64,000 nt of DNA from Gallionella sp. UBA4121 (GCA_002381565.1 DFWZ01000060.1:34537-98536), one strand, 5' to 3'. Shown: positions 48,953 to 57,932, counted from the first letter of the stretch. A program made the numbers and translations. The notes: generated by a model not told the origin, from the sequence alone.

Positions 48953-48976
48953 AAAAAAAGGGGCTTGCGCCCCTTT
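48953..48976 (-). terminator. Terminator/attenuator between rpsB and tsf
   Basis: On the minus strand AAAGGGGC-GCAA-GCCCCTTT (48957-48964 with 48969-48976) is followed by T7. It lies 18 bp after the rpsB stop and 33 bp before the tsf start. It would lower tsf transcription relative to rpsB; partial termination between these genes is known in E. coli. Confidence 0.85.
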
Positions 48977-48993
48977 CCGCGCCTGCTTTAAAT

Positions 48994-49731
48994 TTAAGCG
49001 GCTTGTTCTGGCTCTTGTTCAGCAGCTACTTGCTGAACCAGTTCATTCAATGCCTGTGCGCGACCTTCCAGCACAGCGTCAGCGATACCACGCGCATACA
49101 GACGAATCGCCTGGGTAGAATCGTCGTTGCCAGGAATCACAAAATCCACACCGATAGGTGAATTGTTGGTATCGACAATGCCGATCACCGGAATACCCAG
49201 TTTTTTCGCTTCAACGATGGCACCCTTCTGGTAACCCACGTCGATGACGAAGATCGCATCGGGCAGGTTAGGCATATCCTTGATCCCGCCCAGACTACGA
49301 TTCAACTTCTCCAGTTCGCGATTCATCATCAGCGCTTCTTTTTTGGATACGCCCTCCTGCGAACCGTCGGCCATGATGGCTTCCAGATCACGCAGACGCT
49401 TGATGGATTGTTGAACTGTCTTGTAATTGGTCAGCATGCCGCCCAACCAGCGATGATTCACAAACGGTGAGTTTGCGCGAACAGCTTCTTCCTGCAAAAT
49501 TTCACGCGCCTGACGCTTGGTTGCCACGAACAGCACGGTGCCTTTTTTCGCGGACAGCTTGCGCACGTAGCTTTCCGCTTCTGCAAACAGCGCTACGGAC
49601 TTTTCCAGGTTAATGATGTGAATACGGTTGCGGTGACCGAAGATGAACGGCGCCATCTTAGGGTTCCAGAAACGGGTTTGGTGACCAAAGTGAACACCAG
49701 CATCCAGCATTTGACGCATTGTTACAGCCAT
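48994..49731 (-). CDS. rpsB: 30S ribosomal protein S2
   Basis: 245 aa. N-terminal [20 protein letters not shown] is the family signature; [13 protein letters not shown] and [33 protein letters not shown] regions follow (the last only partly quoted). AGGA stands 6-7 nt before the ATG at 49731, preferred over an in-frame extension to 49764. First gene of the rpsB-tsf-pyrH-frr cluster. Confidence 0.97.
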   Translation of the reverse strand: MAVTMRQMLDAGVHFGHQTRFWNPKMAPFIFGHRNRIHIINLEKSVALFAEAESYVRKLSAKKGTVLFVATKRQAREILQEEAVRANSPFVNHRWLGGMLTNYKTVQQSIKRLRDLEAIMADGSQEGVSKKEALMMNRELEKLNRSLGGIKDMPNLPDAIFVIDVGYQKGAIVEAKKLGIPVIGIVDTNNSPIGVDFVIPGNDDSTQAIRLYARGIADAVLEGRAQALNELVQQVAAEQEPEQAA

Positions 49732-49913
49732 GATTATTCCTATCGTAAGGGTTAGAACTACCACTCGCCAGCCTGACTCTTATCGGAAGCACCCAAAATC
49801 TGTTTACGATCTGGTCTCTTCCTACGAGCACCCCAACTTGTGCGAGCGGGATATTTGCATCGGCCAATTCCGGTGCAACGCGCATTCTAGCATTAATTGG
49901 CAGTCGAGCTCAA
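49732..49913 (-). promoter_or_regulatory. rpsB promoter and long leader (possible S2 autoregulatory leader)
   Basis: TTGAGC (49908-49913) and TAGAAT (49884-49889), 18 bp apart on the minus strand, give a start near 49877 and a leader of about 145 nt. The leader has two similar segments beginning GGGTGCT; the first continues to GGAAG and the second to CTTCC, which can pair. E. coli rpsB has an S2-responsive leader of similar length, so autoregulation is plausible but not shown. Confidence 0.5.
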
Positions 49914-50007
49914 CCGGGATGTGCGGAGCACGCCCCGGGCACACTATTTTCAGAGGATATTGTTTGGGGACGGCGTACTCAAAAAGCAAGCGCATCAGCC
50001 ATCGGCA

Positions 50008-50298
50008 TTACCGGCGTATCCACCTGACATGCTCGGTCGACTTGGAATACCACAGCAAGCCTGCTGCGATGACGACGCCGATCACAAACGCTGTCCAGGG
50101 ATAGCCTTTCAAGCTGTACGAGATAAAAGGGAGAATCAACAGCGGGGCGCCCAGGATGCCCCACAACAGCGCCATGACCATACCCAGCCAACCCACGATC
50201 ACCCCCGTTGTTGTTCGCATGACAACCCGGATAGCACCGCAGTGCTCACAAACAACTGCATTCGGGCCGATTTCAGAAGCGCAGAGCGGACATTGCAT
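50008..50298 (-). CDS. Small membrane protein with N-terminal zinc ribbon (hypothetical)
   Basis: 96 aa. N-terminal MQCPLCASEIGPNAVVCEHCG has two CxxC pairs (C3/C6, C17/C20), a zinc-ribbon pattern. Two transmembrane helices follow (about 33-55 and 65-85), and the C-terminus is basic (STEHVRWIRR). GGAAGG precedes the ATG at 50298, which supports this start over a longer in-frame one. Function unknown; such proteins are common and uncharacterised. Confidence 0.72.
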   Translation of the reverse strand: MQCPLCASEIGPNAVVCEHCGAIRVVMRTTTGVIVGWLGMVMALLWGILGAPLLILPFISYSLKGYPWTAFVIGVVIAAGLLWYSKSTEHVRWIRR

Positions 50299-50372
50299 AC
50301 AAGACCTTCCTGAAGGTAAAAAATAGCGGCGCGCGGCGCAGCATGGCGCGCACGCTTGCATTCAAACAGCGA

Positions 50373-50627
50373 CTACGACAACGTCGATTGCGCCTTCGAC
50401 TTTCTGCCCGGTGCGGCCGGCGGCGTAAATCCGGCTAACCGGCAACTCATACCCTCAATTTTTATGCCCTGCTCAAACCGGATCAGATGGCACGAGATGA
50501 CCTCTCCTTTGGCAGTCAGTTCCGACAAGGACTGACGTACATTAGCCAACGAGACGCCAACGGCTTCAGCGATCTCGGTATCGAGTCGCTCACCGTGTGT
50601 TTTCAGGTATTGCAAAATGCCATCCAT
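50373..50627 (-). CDS. Small winged-helix DNA-binding protein
   Basis: 84 aa. The first 60 residues fit a winged helix-turn-helix: MDGILQYLKTHGERLDTEIA, EAVGVSLANVRQSLSELTAKG, then a wing (EVISCHLIRFEQG). This resembles FaeA- or ArsR-like repressors or PCI-like modules. The C-terminal tail is basic and proline-rich (FTPPAAPGRKSKAQS), possibly for DNA contact. The longer form from 50705 would add 26 poorly plausible residues. It is 74 bp upstream of the zinc-ribbon gene on the same strand. Target unknown. Confidence 0.65.
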   Translation of the reverse strand: MDGILQYLKTHGERLDTEIAEAVGVSLANVRQSLSELTAKGEVISCHLIRFEQGIKIEGMSCRLAGFTPPAAPGRKSKAQSTLS

Positions 50628-50935
50628 AGATTCATTACCAAAAGCTGTGCCAAGAATAGTGAGGAGTATATACCCAACCACACCCTCGTTCCGGCGCATG
50701 CGCATAACGGCTCATGAAAAACTGCGGCGCGCCATGAAATCATGCCGCTTTCCGAAACGGAAATCTCAGCGCAAATGCGATATTTTTACTTAAAAAAACA
50801 AAATGATATAAATTGACAGCCGACCTTACAGGACGCCGCATGCATCAGCGCGCAGCAGAATTTACCATCCGCCCCTGCTCCTGAGCCGAGTTGAGATTTC
50901 AGATGTTATGAAGATGCTGCCAGGATTCACAAAGA
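50628..50935. other. Intergenic region without recognised gene
   Basis: 308 bp between the winged-helix gene and the EAL fragment. I see a small dyad CATGA-AA-TCATG and AT-rich stretches that may hold the winged-helix gene's promoter on the minus strand, but no ORF with a ribosome site and no terminator with a U-tract. Confidence 0.5.
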
Positions 50936-51553
50936 TTAAACGAGGGGTTCCGCTTTACCGGACAAAGCCGCCTCTGCCTGCAAGTGCAGCTTCTGCGCAA
51001 ACGCCTCAAAATCCTCCAGCGGCACTGGCCGGCTGAAGAGATACCCCTGATAGCAATCGCAGCCGGCCTGGGCCAGAAATTCCCGTTGCGCTTCGGTTTC
51101 AACACCCTCGGCGATGACGCCCATGCCGAGCGAATTCGCCAGCGCAATAATGGTCTTGGCAATGGCCGCATCGTGAGGATTGCTGAACACCTCCCGGACA
51201 AAGGACCGGTCGATTTTCAACTGATCCAGCGGCAGACGCTTCAGGTAAGATAACGACGAATATCCGGTGCCAAAATCGTCCAGCGAGAAACCAACGCCCC
51301 GTATTTTGAGCTCGTTCATCTTCTCAATAACCTTATCCACATTGGATACCAGCAGGCTTTCGGTCAGCTCCAGTTTCAGTCGCTCCGGATTGGCGCCGGA
51401 GCTGTCCAGTACCGCCAGCACCTGTTCGACAAAGTCGCTCTGGTGGAACTGGTGGGCGCTGACATTCACCGCAACCGTGAGATGGGCCATCTCAGGCTGA
51501 CTCGCCCATATCGCCAGCTGGGCGCAAGCGGTTTCCAGCACCCAGTTGCCCAT
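50936..51553 (-). pseudogene. C-terminal EAL remnant, cut off from the upstream GGDEF-EAL gene by an in-frame TAA
   Basis: 205 codons from an internal ATG, in the same reading frame as the 692-aa gene upstream and separated from it only by nine codons and one TAA (51581-51583). It carries most of an EAL domain with all later key residues: AVNVSAHQF, KLELTESLL, LDDFGTGYSSL, LKIDRSFV, AEGVETEAQ and YQGYLFSRPVP. It lacks the first strand with the EVL glutamate, so it cannot be a working EAL by itself. Conservation argues for a recent nonsense mutation (or a sequence error). The intact gene would encode 907 aa. Confidence 0.85.
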
Positions 51554-51580
51554 GGGCAGAATCTGCTTGGTGTTTTCGGC

Positions 51581-53659
51581 TTATTGAATGAATTCGCCGG
51601 GCATCAACAAGCCGCGTACCGGGTGCTGCCAGCGGATCAGCACTTCGACGCCCATCAGATGACCCTCACCCGCCATCAGAGGCTGGTAGTGCAGCAAAAA
51701 CTGCTGCTCAACGACCGCCAGACGCAAATCCTTCTCCAGCGTCGCACGCTCTATCGCGGCGGACTCCATGAGCGGAGCAAAGAAACGAATTGCATTGCGC
51801 CCCGCATCCTTGGACCGGTACATGGCAAGATCGGCCTGCTTGAGCAGATCCACGATCAAAGTCTGCGTTCCCGTGAACAAAGTCGCGCCGATACTCGGCG
51901 TATTGTGAAGCTCGACATCTTGCAGCTGATACTTCTGGTTGAGCGTGTCGAGTATGGTATTGCCCACCACCTCGGTCTGAGCTTTCGCGTGAATCCTGTT
52001 CTCGCTGAGGCCAGATAACACCACCACGAATTCATCACCGCCCAGCCGCGCCACGGTATCTTCCGCACGAATACACGATTTCAGACGCAGGGCTACCTGC
52101 TGCAGCAGCAGGTCACCCACATGATGACCCAGCGTGTCGTTGATCGTTTTAAAGTGGTCCAGATCAATGAAAATCAACGCGGCATAACTGCCGTCGCGGG
52201 AATCACTGATGACCTCCTGCAGGCGTTCCATCAGGCGTGTACGGTTGGGCAGGTTAGTGAGCGTATCGGAGTAGGCGAGCTGGTCGATCCTGATTTCCGA
52301 CTTCTTGCGCTCGGTAATGTCGTCGTGCGAACAGACGAAGTTGGTCACGTTGCCATCATCATCCTTGACCGCCGAGATAGTCAGCCATTTTGGAAACACC
52401 GAGCCGTCTTTGCGCATATCCCAGATTTCCCCCTGCCAGATCCCGCTGTTGCGGACGGTCTCCCACATCTCGCGGTAAAAGGCATCGTTGTGGCGGCCCG
52501 ACCTGAATATGCTCGGGTGCTGCCCCACCAGCTCTTCGGCCGTGTAGCCGGTGTTCTCGGTGAATGCCCGATTAACCCTCAGAATCACACAGCTTGCATC
52601 GGTGATCATCATGGCTTGCTGAGCATCGAAGGCGGCAGCCGCGATGCGCAGGTTCTGTTCGGTCAGTTTGCGCTCGTCGAGTTCGCGCTGCCGGCTCTTG
52701 TTAAGCTGCCAGCTCATGCGCGTCAGCAGGGCGGCGAACAGCATCGCAACTACACCGCGGAGCAACGCTGTCGTCACGAAGCCGCGCACGCTGCGATGAT
52801 ATCCCGCCAGCTGCTCCTGTTCGGACAGTCCGACAATGATCGTCAGCGGAAAACCATAAAGCTTGCGTGTACTGGTGTAGCGCCGCATGCCGTCCCAGGA
52901 AAAAAGCGCAACCGGGATTGCGCTGTCTTCCTCACCCGTGGCCGGCGCCGCCGAGGTGTACTCGGCCACCTCTCCGACTGACACCGAATCCCCTGTGCGC
53001 TTTACCCTGAACACGCCGTCTGTTCCCATCAGCCCCATCACACCCCGCTTGCCGAATTGCGACGCGTCATAGCCGCTGACGAAATAAGCGGCATCGACCG
53101 AGACCGTCACCACGCCGGCGAACGATCCGTCGGCAGCATTCAGCCTGCGACCGAACTGCAATTTATCGGCGCCGGGCAGCGGACGATTCACAGCGAATAT
53201 ATCGCTCTGGCGCAGCGTCCTGAAGTACTCCTGGCCGGCGATATTCGTCATTCCGGTAGCCCGGGTGCTTGCCACGATATCGCCATGAGCATCCGCGATA
53301 CTGACGACGAACAACAGCTCCGGCGGCAACAAATCGGCTGCCTTGAGATCCAAAAGCGCGTGCTGCGACCCCTTGAGTTCAACTGTATATTTGACTAACC
53401 TCAGGGTCTGATCGATTTCACGAAGTGCACGCAACGCCTGCGCCTCATAAGTCACCAGCATGCCTTGAGTCAGGGCAGTGGCGGTTTGCTCGGCGCGAAC
53501 GCGTTCGGTGCTGATGAGGTTCTGGGTCATTCCCCAGAGTATGACCAGCAGCAGCACGGTCAATGCCGGGAACAGCAACACAGACGACGTTGTCTGATTA
53601 AACCCGCCCCGGATTTTGGCGACTAAAAGTTTTAAAGAGTCTGTCGAATGCATCGCCAT
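51581..53659 (-). CDS. Cache-PAS-GGDEF-EAL sensor, EAL truncated by a premature stop
   Basis: 692 aa. Transmembrane helix at about 27-45, a periplasmic Cache-like sensor (about 60-290, with AGQEYFRTLRQSDIF and SADAHGDIVAS-like elements), second helix (about 297-318), PAS (about 340-455, ITDASCVILRVNRAF, NTGYTAEELVGQHPSIF), GGDEF (about 465-635) with intact RLGGDEFVV and DLDHFKTINDTLGH, then the start of EAL (EVLIRWQHP) before the stop at MPGEFIQ. Relatives continue FIPLAE; here CAA TAA replaces that Pro-Leu. The cyclase part is whole, so the product may have turned from bifunctional to cyclase-only. It is 49 bp downstream of the PstS-like gene. Confidence 0.85.
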   Translation of the reverse strand: MAMHSTDSLKLLVAKIRGGFNQTTSSVLLFPALTVLLLVILWGMTQNLISTERVRAEQTATALTQGMLVTYEAQALRALREIDQTLRLVKYTVELKGSQHALLDLKAADLLPPELLFVVSIADAHGDIVASTRATGMTNIAGQEYFRTLRQSDIFAVNRPLPGADKLQFGRRLNAADGSFAGVVTVSVDAAYFVSGYDASQFGKRGVMGLMGTDGVFRVKRTGDSVSVGEVAEYTSAAPATGEEDSAIPVALFSWDGMRRYTSTRKLYGFPLTIIVGLSEQEQLAGYHRSVRGFVTTALLRGVVAMLFAALLTRMSWQLNKSRQRELDERKLTEQNLRIAAAAFDAQQAMMITDASCVILRVNRAFTENTGYTAEELVGQHPSIFRSGRHNDAFYREMWETVRNSGIWQGEIWDMRKDGSVFPKWLTISAVKDDDGNVTNFVCSHDDITERKKSEIRIDQLAYSDTLTNLPNRTRLMERLQEVISDSRDGSYAALIFIDLDHFKTINDTLGHHVGDLLLQQVALRLKSCIRAEDTVARLGGDEFVVVLSGLSENRIHAKAQTEVVGNTILDTLNQKYQLQDVELHNTPSIGATLFTGTQTLIVDLLKQADLAMYRSKDAGRNAIRFFAPLMESAAIERATLEKDLRLAVVEQQFLLHYQPLMAGEGHLMGVEVLIRWQHPVRGLLMPGEFIQ

Positions 53660-53708
53660 TACCCCCGAAAAGATCTAATCCGCATGCCTGTCATGGCGTC
53701 GTTTGGCA

Positions 53709-54152
53709 CTAATTCCCCGTTAAAACCCTGACGCTGGCATCCACCATATCCCGCTGAATGTATCCGATGGCATGGGGATTTTCGGCGAGTTGTTTTTTGA
53801 CTTCGCTATCGTTCAATACCGATTTCGGCGGCTGACCTCTGCCTGTAAAAATAAGCCTCGACCAGTAGGCCTTGATTTGCGCGGCAGACTTTTCGGCGAA
53901 TCTTGAGTAAAACTCGTCGCGCGAGGCGGCCCCCTCGGACTGATCGACCGGCAAGGCCCTCTCGCCATCGGGAAAGAGTGTGGTCTTGCCCATAAAAATA
54001 TTCGTAACCTGCTCTTTACTCAGCGTCGTCACCGGGCATTTGACCGAGACCACGGCAACCACATCGGCCAGCGACGCGCTGCAATTCAAGCTCATTGCAA
54101 GTCCGACGGCAATCAACGCAGGACGGCTGATAGAAAATAGAGTATTTTTCAT
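53709..54152 (-). CDS. Periplasmic PstS-like substrate-binding protein
   Basis: 147 aa with signal peptide (about 1-29). The mature part is a single-lobe version of the phosphate-binding (PBP-like) fold: VSVKCPVTTLSKEQVTNIFM, then VDQSEGAASRDEFYSRF with the loop that holds the anion in PstS, and NPHAIGYIQRDMV. Proteins of this short type are often found with sensor kinases or cyclases, not with an ABC permease, and none is present here. The ATG at 54152 shares one base with the stop of the porin gene (TGATG), so the two are coupled. Confidence 0.75.
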   Translation of the reverse strand: MKNTLFSISRPALIAVGLAMSLNCSASLADVVAVVSVKCPVTTLSKEQVTNIFMGKTTLFPDGERALPVDQSEGAASRDEFYSRFAEKSAAQIKAYWSRLIFTGRGQPPKSVLNDSEVKKQLAENPHAIGYIQRDMVDASVRVLTGN

Positions 54153-55432
54153 CAGAACACCCAATCCACAGTTGCGCTGATGACATTGAAACTGCTGCCG
54201 GTTCTGTAACCCGGCTGAAGATTGATTAGCAGGCCTGAGGACCCCGGATCAAGGCTGATATGCTCATATTGCAGCTTGAGGTCGGTATTCTTCATAAAAT
54301 CCCAGCGGCAGCCGACGGTGACGGTCGTGCCGGTAATGGGTTTCAAAAAGCCATTGAGTCCGGCATTGAGACCTGCCGCATAGCCTCTCATGAACGGATT
54401 CACGAACGCCAGGTTCAATCCCGGATCGGAGCTGTTGCCGAGCTTCTTTGACTTGGCATAGCTGGCATAGGGTGTAAAGTCGCCGGCCCGGTAGCCGCCG
54501 CCGACATATCCTGCACGCTGCTCGCCCATGAACGAAGGCTCAATTTTATTTGTCCCGAATTCGCCCATCACGAACCATTTTCCCGGGTCGTAGCTCGCGC
54601 TGGCCCCCCAGAAAGTGACGGGCGTCTGGTAGGAGCCGTATCGATTGGCGAGGGCTGCGCCTTGAGCGCCGAAAAGTTTGAACTGATCGAAGAAGGCATT
54701 GACGCCGTCCAGGCTCAGATTGGAGTGCTGGTACATCAGACGGAGTGTCGTCGGGCCGTATTCAAGCGTATTGAAAACCCCCCAGCTGTTCCTCGCCGGA
54801 TTGTTAGAGACTGCCGGATGGTACGCATTGCCGGGACTTTTCAGATTATCCACGCCGTAAAAAGCCTGTATCGTGTGCGTTACATCGCCGAAATGCGAGC
54901 GATAACTGGCATCTATGCCGTCATTGGTCGAGACGGGCATGATGTTGTAGACTTCGAGCGGCGGACGCACCCAGGGCATGGCATAACCGACATTGCGATA
55001 ATCGGAAGCCAGAAAGGTCGACATCACGATCCGGCCCAGACGGATATCAAAATCAGGGGTGAACTGGTATTTGAGGTTCGCCCATTCTATCGTGGGCTTA
55101 TAAGTATTGTCGTAACGCAGTTGCGAAATGGCTTGCACCACTGCGGAGAACTGCTCAGTGAATCTGGCGTCGAGCTGCATGCCGAACCGGCTGTCGACAT
55201 CCGGGCTCCAGTTCTGGTTGTAGCCGGCGCCAACCGGCTTATACCAGGGACTGTTGGTGTAATCCGCCCTATGCTCGCTGGAATGAGCCATGCCCGCCGT
55301 ACCAAAGCCGCTGACCGTAAATATCGACGGGTCGGACTCTTCGGCGCGTGCGCCGGCAGCACAGAACAGCATCGCCATCAGCACCATGCCAGTCAGCATG
55401 ACCGATGGTCGCCGTGCAATTATCAAGCTCAT
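54152..55432 (-). CDS. Outer-membrane porin-like protein
   Basis: 426 aa. Signal peptide (about 1-30, AGARA). The mature protein has alternating beta-strand patterns throughout (FTVSGFGTAGMAHSS, VVQAISQLRYDN, FDIRLGRIVMSTFLASDYRN) and ends in an aromatic residue (ATVDWVF), as outer-membrane barrels do. GGGAGG stands 6-7 nt before the ATG at 55432. The substrate is unknown; the coupled PstS-like gene hints at an anion. First gene of a probable three-gene operon that ends with the c-di-GMP sensor. Confidence 0.78.
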   Translation of the reverse strand: MSLIIARRPSVMLTGMVLMAMLFCAAGARAEESDPSIFTVSGFGTAGMAHSSEHRADYTNSPWYKPVGAGYNQNWSPDVDSRFGMQLDARFTEQFSAVVQAISQLRYDNTYKPTIEWANLKYQFTPDFDIRLGRIVMSTFLASDYRNVGYAMPWVRPPLEVYNIMPVSTNDGIDASYRSHFGDVTHTIQAFYGVDNLKSPGNAYHPAVSNNPARNSWGVFNTLEYGPTTLRLMYQHSNLSLDGVNAFFDQFKLFGAQGAALANRYGSYQTPVTFWGASASYDPGKWFVMGEFGTNKIEPSFMGEQRAGYVGGGYRAGDFTPYASYAKSKKLGNSSDPGLNLAFVNPFMRGYAAGLNAGLNGFLKPITGTTVTVGCRWDFMKNTDLKLQYEHISLDPGSSGLLINLQPGYRTGSSFNVISATVDWVF

Positions 55433-55631
55433 CCTCAGCCTCCCTTTTAACATACTACGCATGGTCAGCACGCCTTCAGATCGGACGTTTATACCTGAGT
55501 TTTTGCAACATCTTCAATCAGAATTTGATCATACAGAGCAATCCCGGTCTTGTCATTGCAAATCACATCCCTATTTAATAATAGGAAAAATCCTATGTCA
55601 TATTACCTGCCCGATGCTGACCTGTAAAGCG

Positions 55632-55660
55632 CTGTAACACACATGTCACATTTCTGTCGC
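55632..55660 (+). promoter_or_regulatory. Possible Pho-box-like direct repeats
   Basis: CTGTAAC (55632-55638), ATGTCAC (55643-55649) and CTGTCGC (55654-55660) recur at exactly 11 bp with 4-bp spacers, the geometry of PhoB boxes (CTGTCAT units). Two of the three units differ from consensus at one or two bases. They read on the plus strand, away from the porin, which weakens the link to that operon. Confidence 0.4.
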
Positions 55661-55704
55661 AGATCCGCAGCACGTGCGTAATCGCGGTGGACGACATGCA
55701 GCCT

Positions 55705-55748
55705 GTCATTCCCGTCCCAGATTAATTCATTCGGGGACAGGCTGCGGC
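55705..55748. repeat. 44-nt hairpin repeat, copy 1
   Basis: 41 of 44 bases equal the copy at 58165-58208. Its stem (55711-55721 with 55731-55741) has two mismatches compared with the perfect stem of copy 2, so this copy looks decayed. Located upstream of lolC. Confidence 0.85.
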
Positions 55749-55888
55749 GGAAAAACGGGCGTAGCGAAGTTTTCGCGGGGATTCCCCATAAATCAGCGCA
55801 TCCTTAACTGATTTGTACTGCAAACTGCGCCGTTGACGTCAGGTTGTGGCAAACTGTCGCTCTGTTCCATCAACGCGACTACTTTATC

Positions 55889-57133
55889 TTGCAACCCTAC
55901 GAACTGTTCATCGGCCTGCGCTACACGCGCGCCAAACGGCGCAACCATTTCATCTCCTTCATTTCTCTGATTTCCATGCTGGGCATGGGCCTCGGCGTGA
56001 TGGCACTGATCGTCGTGCTGTCGGTGATGAACGGCTTTCAGAAGGAAATCCGCGCGCGCATGCTGGGCGCATCCCCGCATCTGGAAGTGGTCGCCGACGG
56101 CGGGCGCATGGAAGACTGGCAGCCCATTCTGGACAAGGTCGCACAAAACCCGCAAGTGCTGGCTGCCGCACCTTACGTGGCAGGACAAGGCATGCTGTCG
56201 TTCGGGCAGAGCGTACAGGGCGTGATGGTGCGCGGTATCGATCCGCTGCGCGAGACGGCCATCACCGAACTTGCCAACAAGGTCAAGATAGGCCGGCTGG
56301 ACAGCTTGCGCAGTACCGAATTCGGCATCGTGTTGGGTTCCGATCTTGCGCGTGCGCTGGGCGTGCGGATGGGCGAAAAAGTCATGCTGATCGCGCCGCA
56401 GGGTTCGATCACGCCGGCCGGCATGATGCCGCGCCTGAAACAATTCCGCGTGGTGGGCATTTTTGAAATCGGCATGGCGCCCTATGACAACAGTCTGGCG
56501 CTGATCAACATCGTTGACGCGCAAAAGCTGTTTCAGATGGGCGATGCGGTGACCGGCATCAGCACCAAATTGCGCGATATCGACAAAGCCCCTGACGTGG
56601 CCGGCGAGCTGCAACGCCAGTTGCCGCAAGGCTTGTACGCCAACGACTGGACGCATCAGAACAGCAACTATTTCAGCGCGGTAAAGATGGAAAAGAAAAT
56701 GATGTTCATCATCCTGTCGCTGATCGTCGCGGTCGCAGCCTTCAATATCGTCTCCACGCTGGTGATGGCGGTCACCGACAAGCAGGCCGACATCGCCATT
56801 CTGCGCACGCTGGGCGCGTCCCCTGCCAGCATCATGAAAATCTTCATCGTACAAGGCGTGGTGATCGGGCTTATCGGCACGCTGATGGGCAGCGTAGGCG
56901 GCATCCTGCTGGCCCTTAATCTTAACGTGGTGGTGCCGTTCATCGAACACCTGTTCGGCGTGCAGTTTCTGGCAAAAGATGTCTATTACATCAGCGAACT
57001 GCCGTCCGATCTGCGCTATCACGAGGTCATACTGGTGTCAGGTTTGTCGTTCCTGATCAGTCTGATAGCGACACTTTATCCAAGTTACCGGGCATCCAAG
57101 ACACAACCGGCGGAGGCATTGCGTTATGAGTGA
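55889..57133 (+). CDS. lolC: Lipoprotein-releasing ABC transporter permease LolC/LolE
   Basis: 414 aa from a TTG start. Four-helix permease: helix 1 about 30-50 ([19 protein letters not shown]), a large periplasmic domain (about 55-260), and three C-terminal helices. It extracts lipoproteins from the inner membrane for LolA. Start: no ATG fits; TTG 55889 gives [19 protein letters not shown], which aligns with known LolC N-termini, while TTG 55844 gives a 15-residue extension. Neither has a clear ribosome site. No second permease gene follows, so it may act as a homodimer (LolF type). Overlaps lolD by 8 nt. Confidence 0.9.
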   Translation: MQPYELFIGLRYTRAKRRNHFISFISLISMLGMGLGVMALIVVLSVMNGFQKEIRARMLGASPHLEVVADGGRMEDWQPILDKVAQNPQVLAAAPYVAGQGMLSFGQSVQGVMVRGIDPLRETAITELANKVKIGRLDSLRSTEFGIVLGSDLARALGVRMGEKVMLIAPQGSITPAGMMPRLKQFRVVGIFEIGMAPYDNSLALINIVDAQKLFQMGDAVTGISTKLRDIDKAPDVAGELQRQLPQGLYANDWTHQNSNYFSAVKMEKKMMFIILSLIVAVAAFNIVSTLVMAVTDKQADIAILRTLGASPASIMKIFIVQGVVIGLIGTLMGSVGGILLALNLNVVVPFIEHLFGVQFLAKDVYYISELPSDLRYHEVILVSGLSFLISLIATLYPSYRASKTQPAEALRYE

Positions 57134-57884
57134 ACACCTTCAGGATCAAGGATTGAGGATTGAGGATCGAGTATTGAGCGGGGAGCGAGAAGTAAGGACT
57201 GAAGCGGTGATTGCCTGTCGCGACCTGAGCAAGACATTCACTTTAGGCAAACTGCAAGTACCGGTGCTCAAAAACATCAGTCTGGCAGTTGAACGCGGTG
57301 AACGCATCGCCATCGTAGGTGCATCCGGTTCCGGCAAAAGCACCCTGCTGCATCTGTTGGGGGGCCTCGACAATGCATCCAGCGGCAGCGTGCAGATACT
57401 CGGGCAGGAAGTGCAGAAAATGAACGAGACGCAGCGGGGCCGAATTCGCAATCAGTCGTTAGGTTTCGTCTATCAGTTTCACCACCTGCTGCCGGAATTC
57501 ACCGCCCTTGAAAATGTCGCGATGCCGCTGCTGATACGCGGCATGAAACGCAATGACGCAGAACCGGTTGCCGCCGCGATGCTTGCCAAAGTGGGACTCT
57601 CGCATCGCGTCGGGCATCTGCCCGCCGAGCTGTCCGGCGGCGAGCGCCAGCGCACTGCGGTTGCGCGCGCGCTGGTGACGAATCCTGCCTGTGTGCTGGC
57701 GGACGAGCCAACCGGCAATCTGGATCGCAACAGTGCGGAAGACTTGTTTGATCTGATGCAGCAACTCAACGAGCAACTGGGCACCAGCTTCATCGTCGTC
57801 ACTCACGATCTCGAACTGGCAGGTCGCATGCAGAAGAGTCTGCGGCTGGTGGACGGGGTGTTGCATTCAGAGAGCCTGCTATAG
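57126..57884 (+). CDS. lolD: Lipoprotein-releasing ABC transporter ATPase LolD
   Basis: 252 aa. Walker A GASGSGKS, signature [15 protein letters not shown], Walker [13 protein letters not shown], switch FIVVTHD. Works with LolC. The N-terminus is about 20 residues longer than normal: residues about 6-25 ([20 protein letters not shown]) are encoded by a copy of the repeat also found before uppS, and the normal LolD sequence begins near [14 protein letters not shown]. Start overlaps lolC (ATGAGTGA). The extension is likely tolerated because it precedes the first strand. Confidence 0.93.
   Translation: MSEHLQDQGLRIEDRVLSGEREVRTEAVIACRDLSKTFTLGKLQVPVLKNISLAVERGERIAIVGASGSGKSTLLHLLGGLDNASSGSVQILGQEVQKMNETQRGRIRNQSLGFVYQFHHLLPEFTALENVAMPLLIRGMKRNDAEPVAAAMLAKVGLSHRVGHLPAELSGGERQRTAVARALVTNPACVLADEPTGNLDRNSAEDLFDLMQQLNEQLGTSFIVVTHDLELAGRMQKSLRLVDGVLHSESLL
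57157..57185. repeat. Copy of the uppS-frr repeat, now coding in lolD
   Basis: GGATTGAGGATCGAGT (57157-57172) is identical to 46631-46646, and CGGGGAG (57179-57185) matches 46653-46659 at a similar distance. A further GGATTGA (57150-57156) makes a partial tandem. Confidence 0.75.
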
Positions 57885-57932
57885 CCGCAGGCAACTACTT
57901 TACAGACAGCAGATATTCGCCATACAGATCTT

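Larger units (their letters stand above)
55433..55888. other. Porin-lolC intergenic region
   Basis: 456 bp between divergent genes. It holds overlapping dyads CCTATT-TAAT-AATAGG (55570-55585) and TAGGA-AAAA-TCCTA (55582-55595), a CTGTMAC array in 11-bp phase, and one 44-nt hairpin repeat, the last two listed separately. No ORF with a ribosome site is seen. Confidence 0.7.

Noticed and set aside
55793..57022. Minus-strand ORF of 409 codons opposite lolC
   Set aside because: Composition is extremely histidine- and glutamine-rich, typical of an antisense reading of a membrane protein gene; lolC is clearly real.
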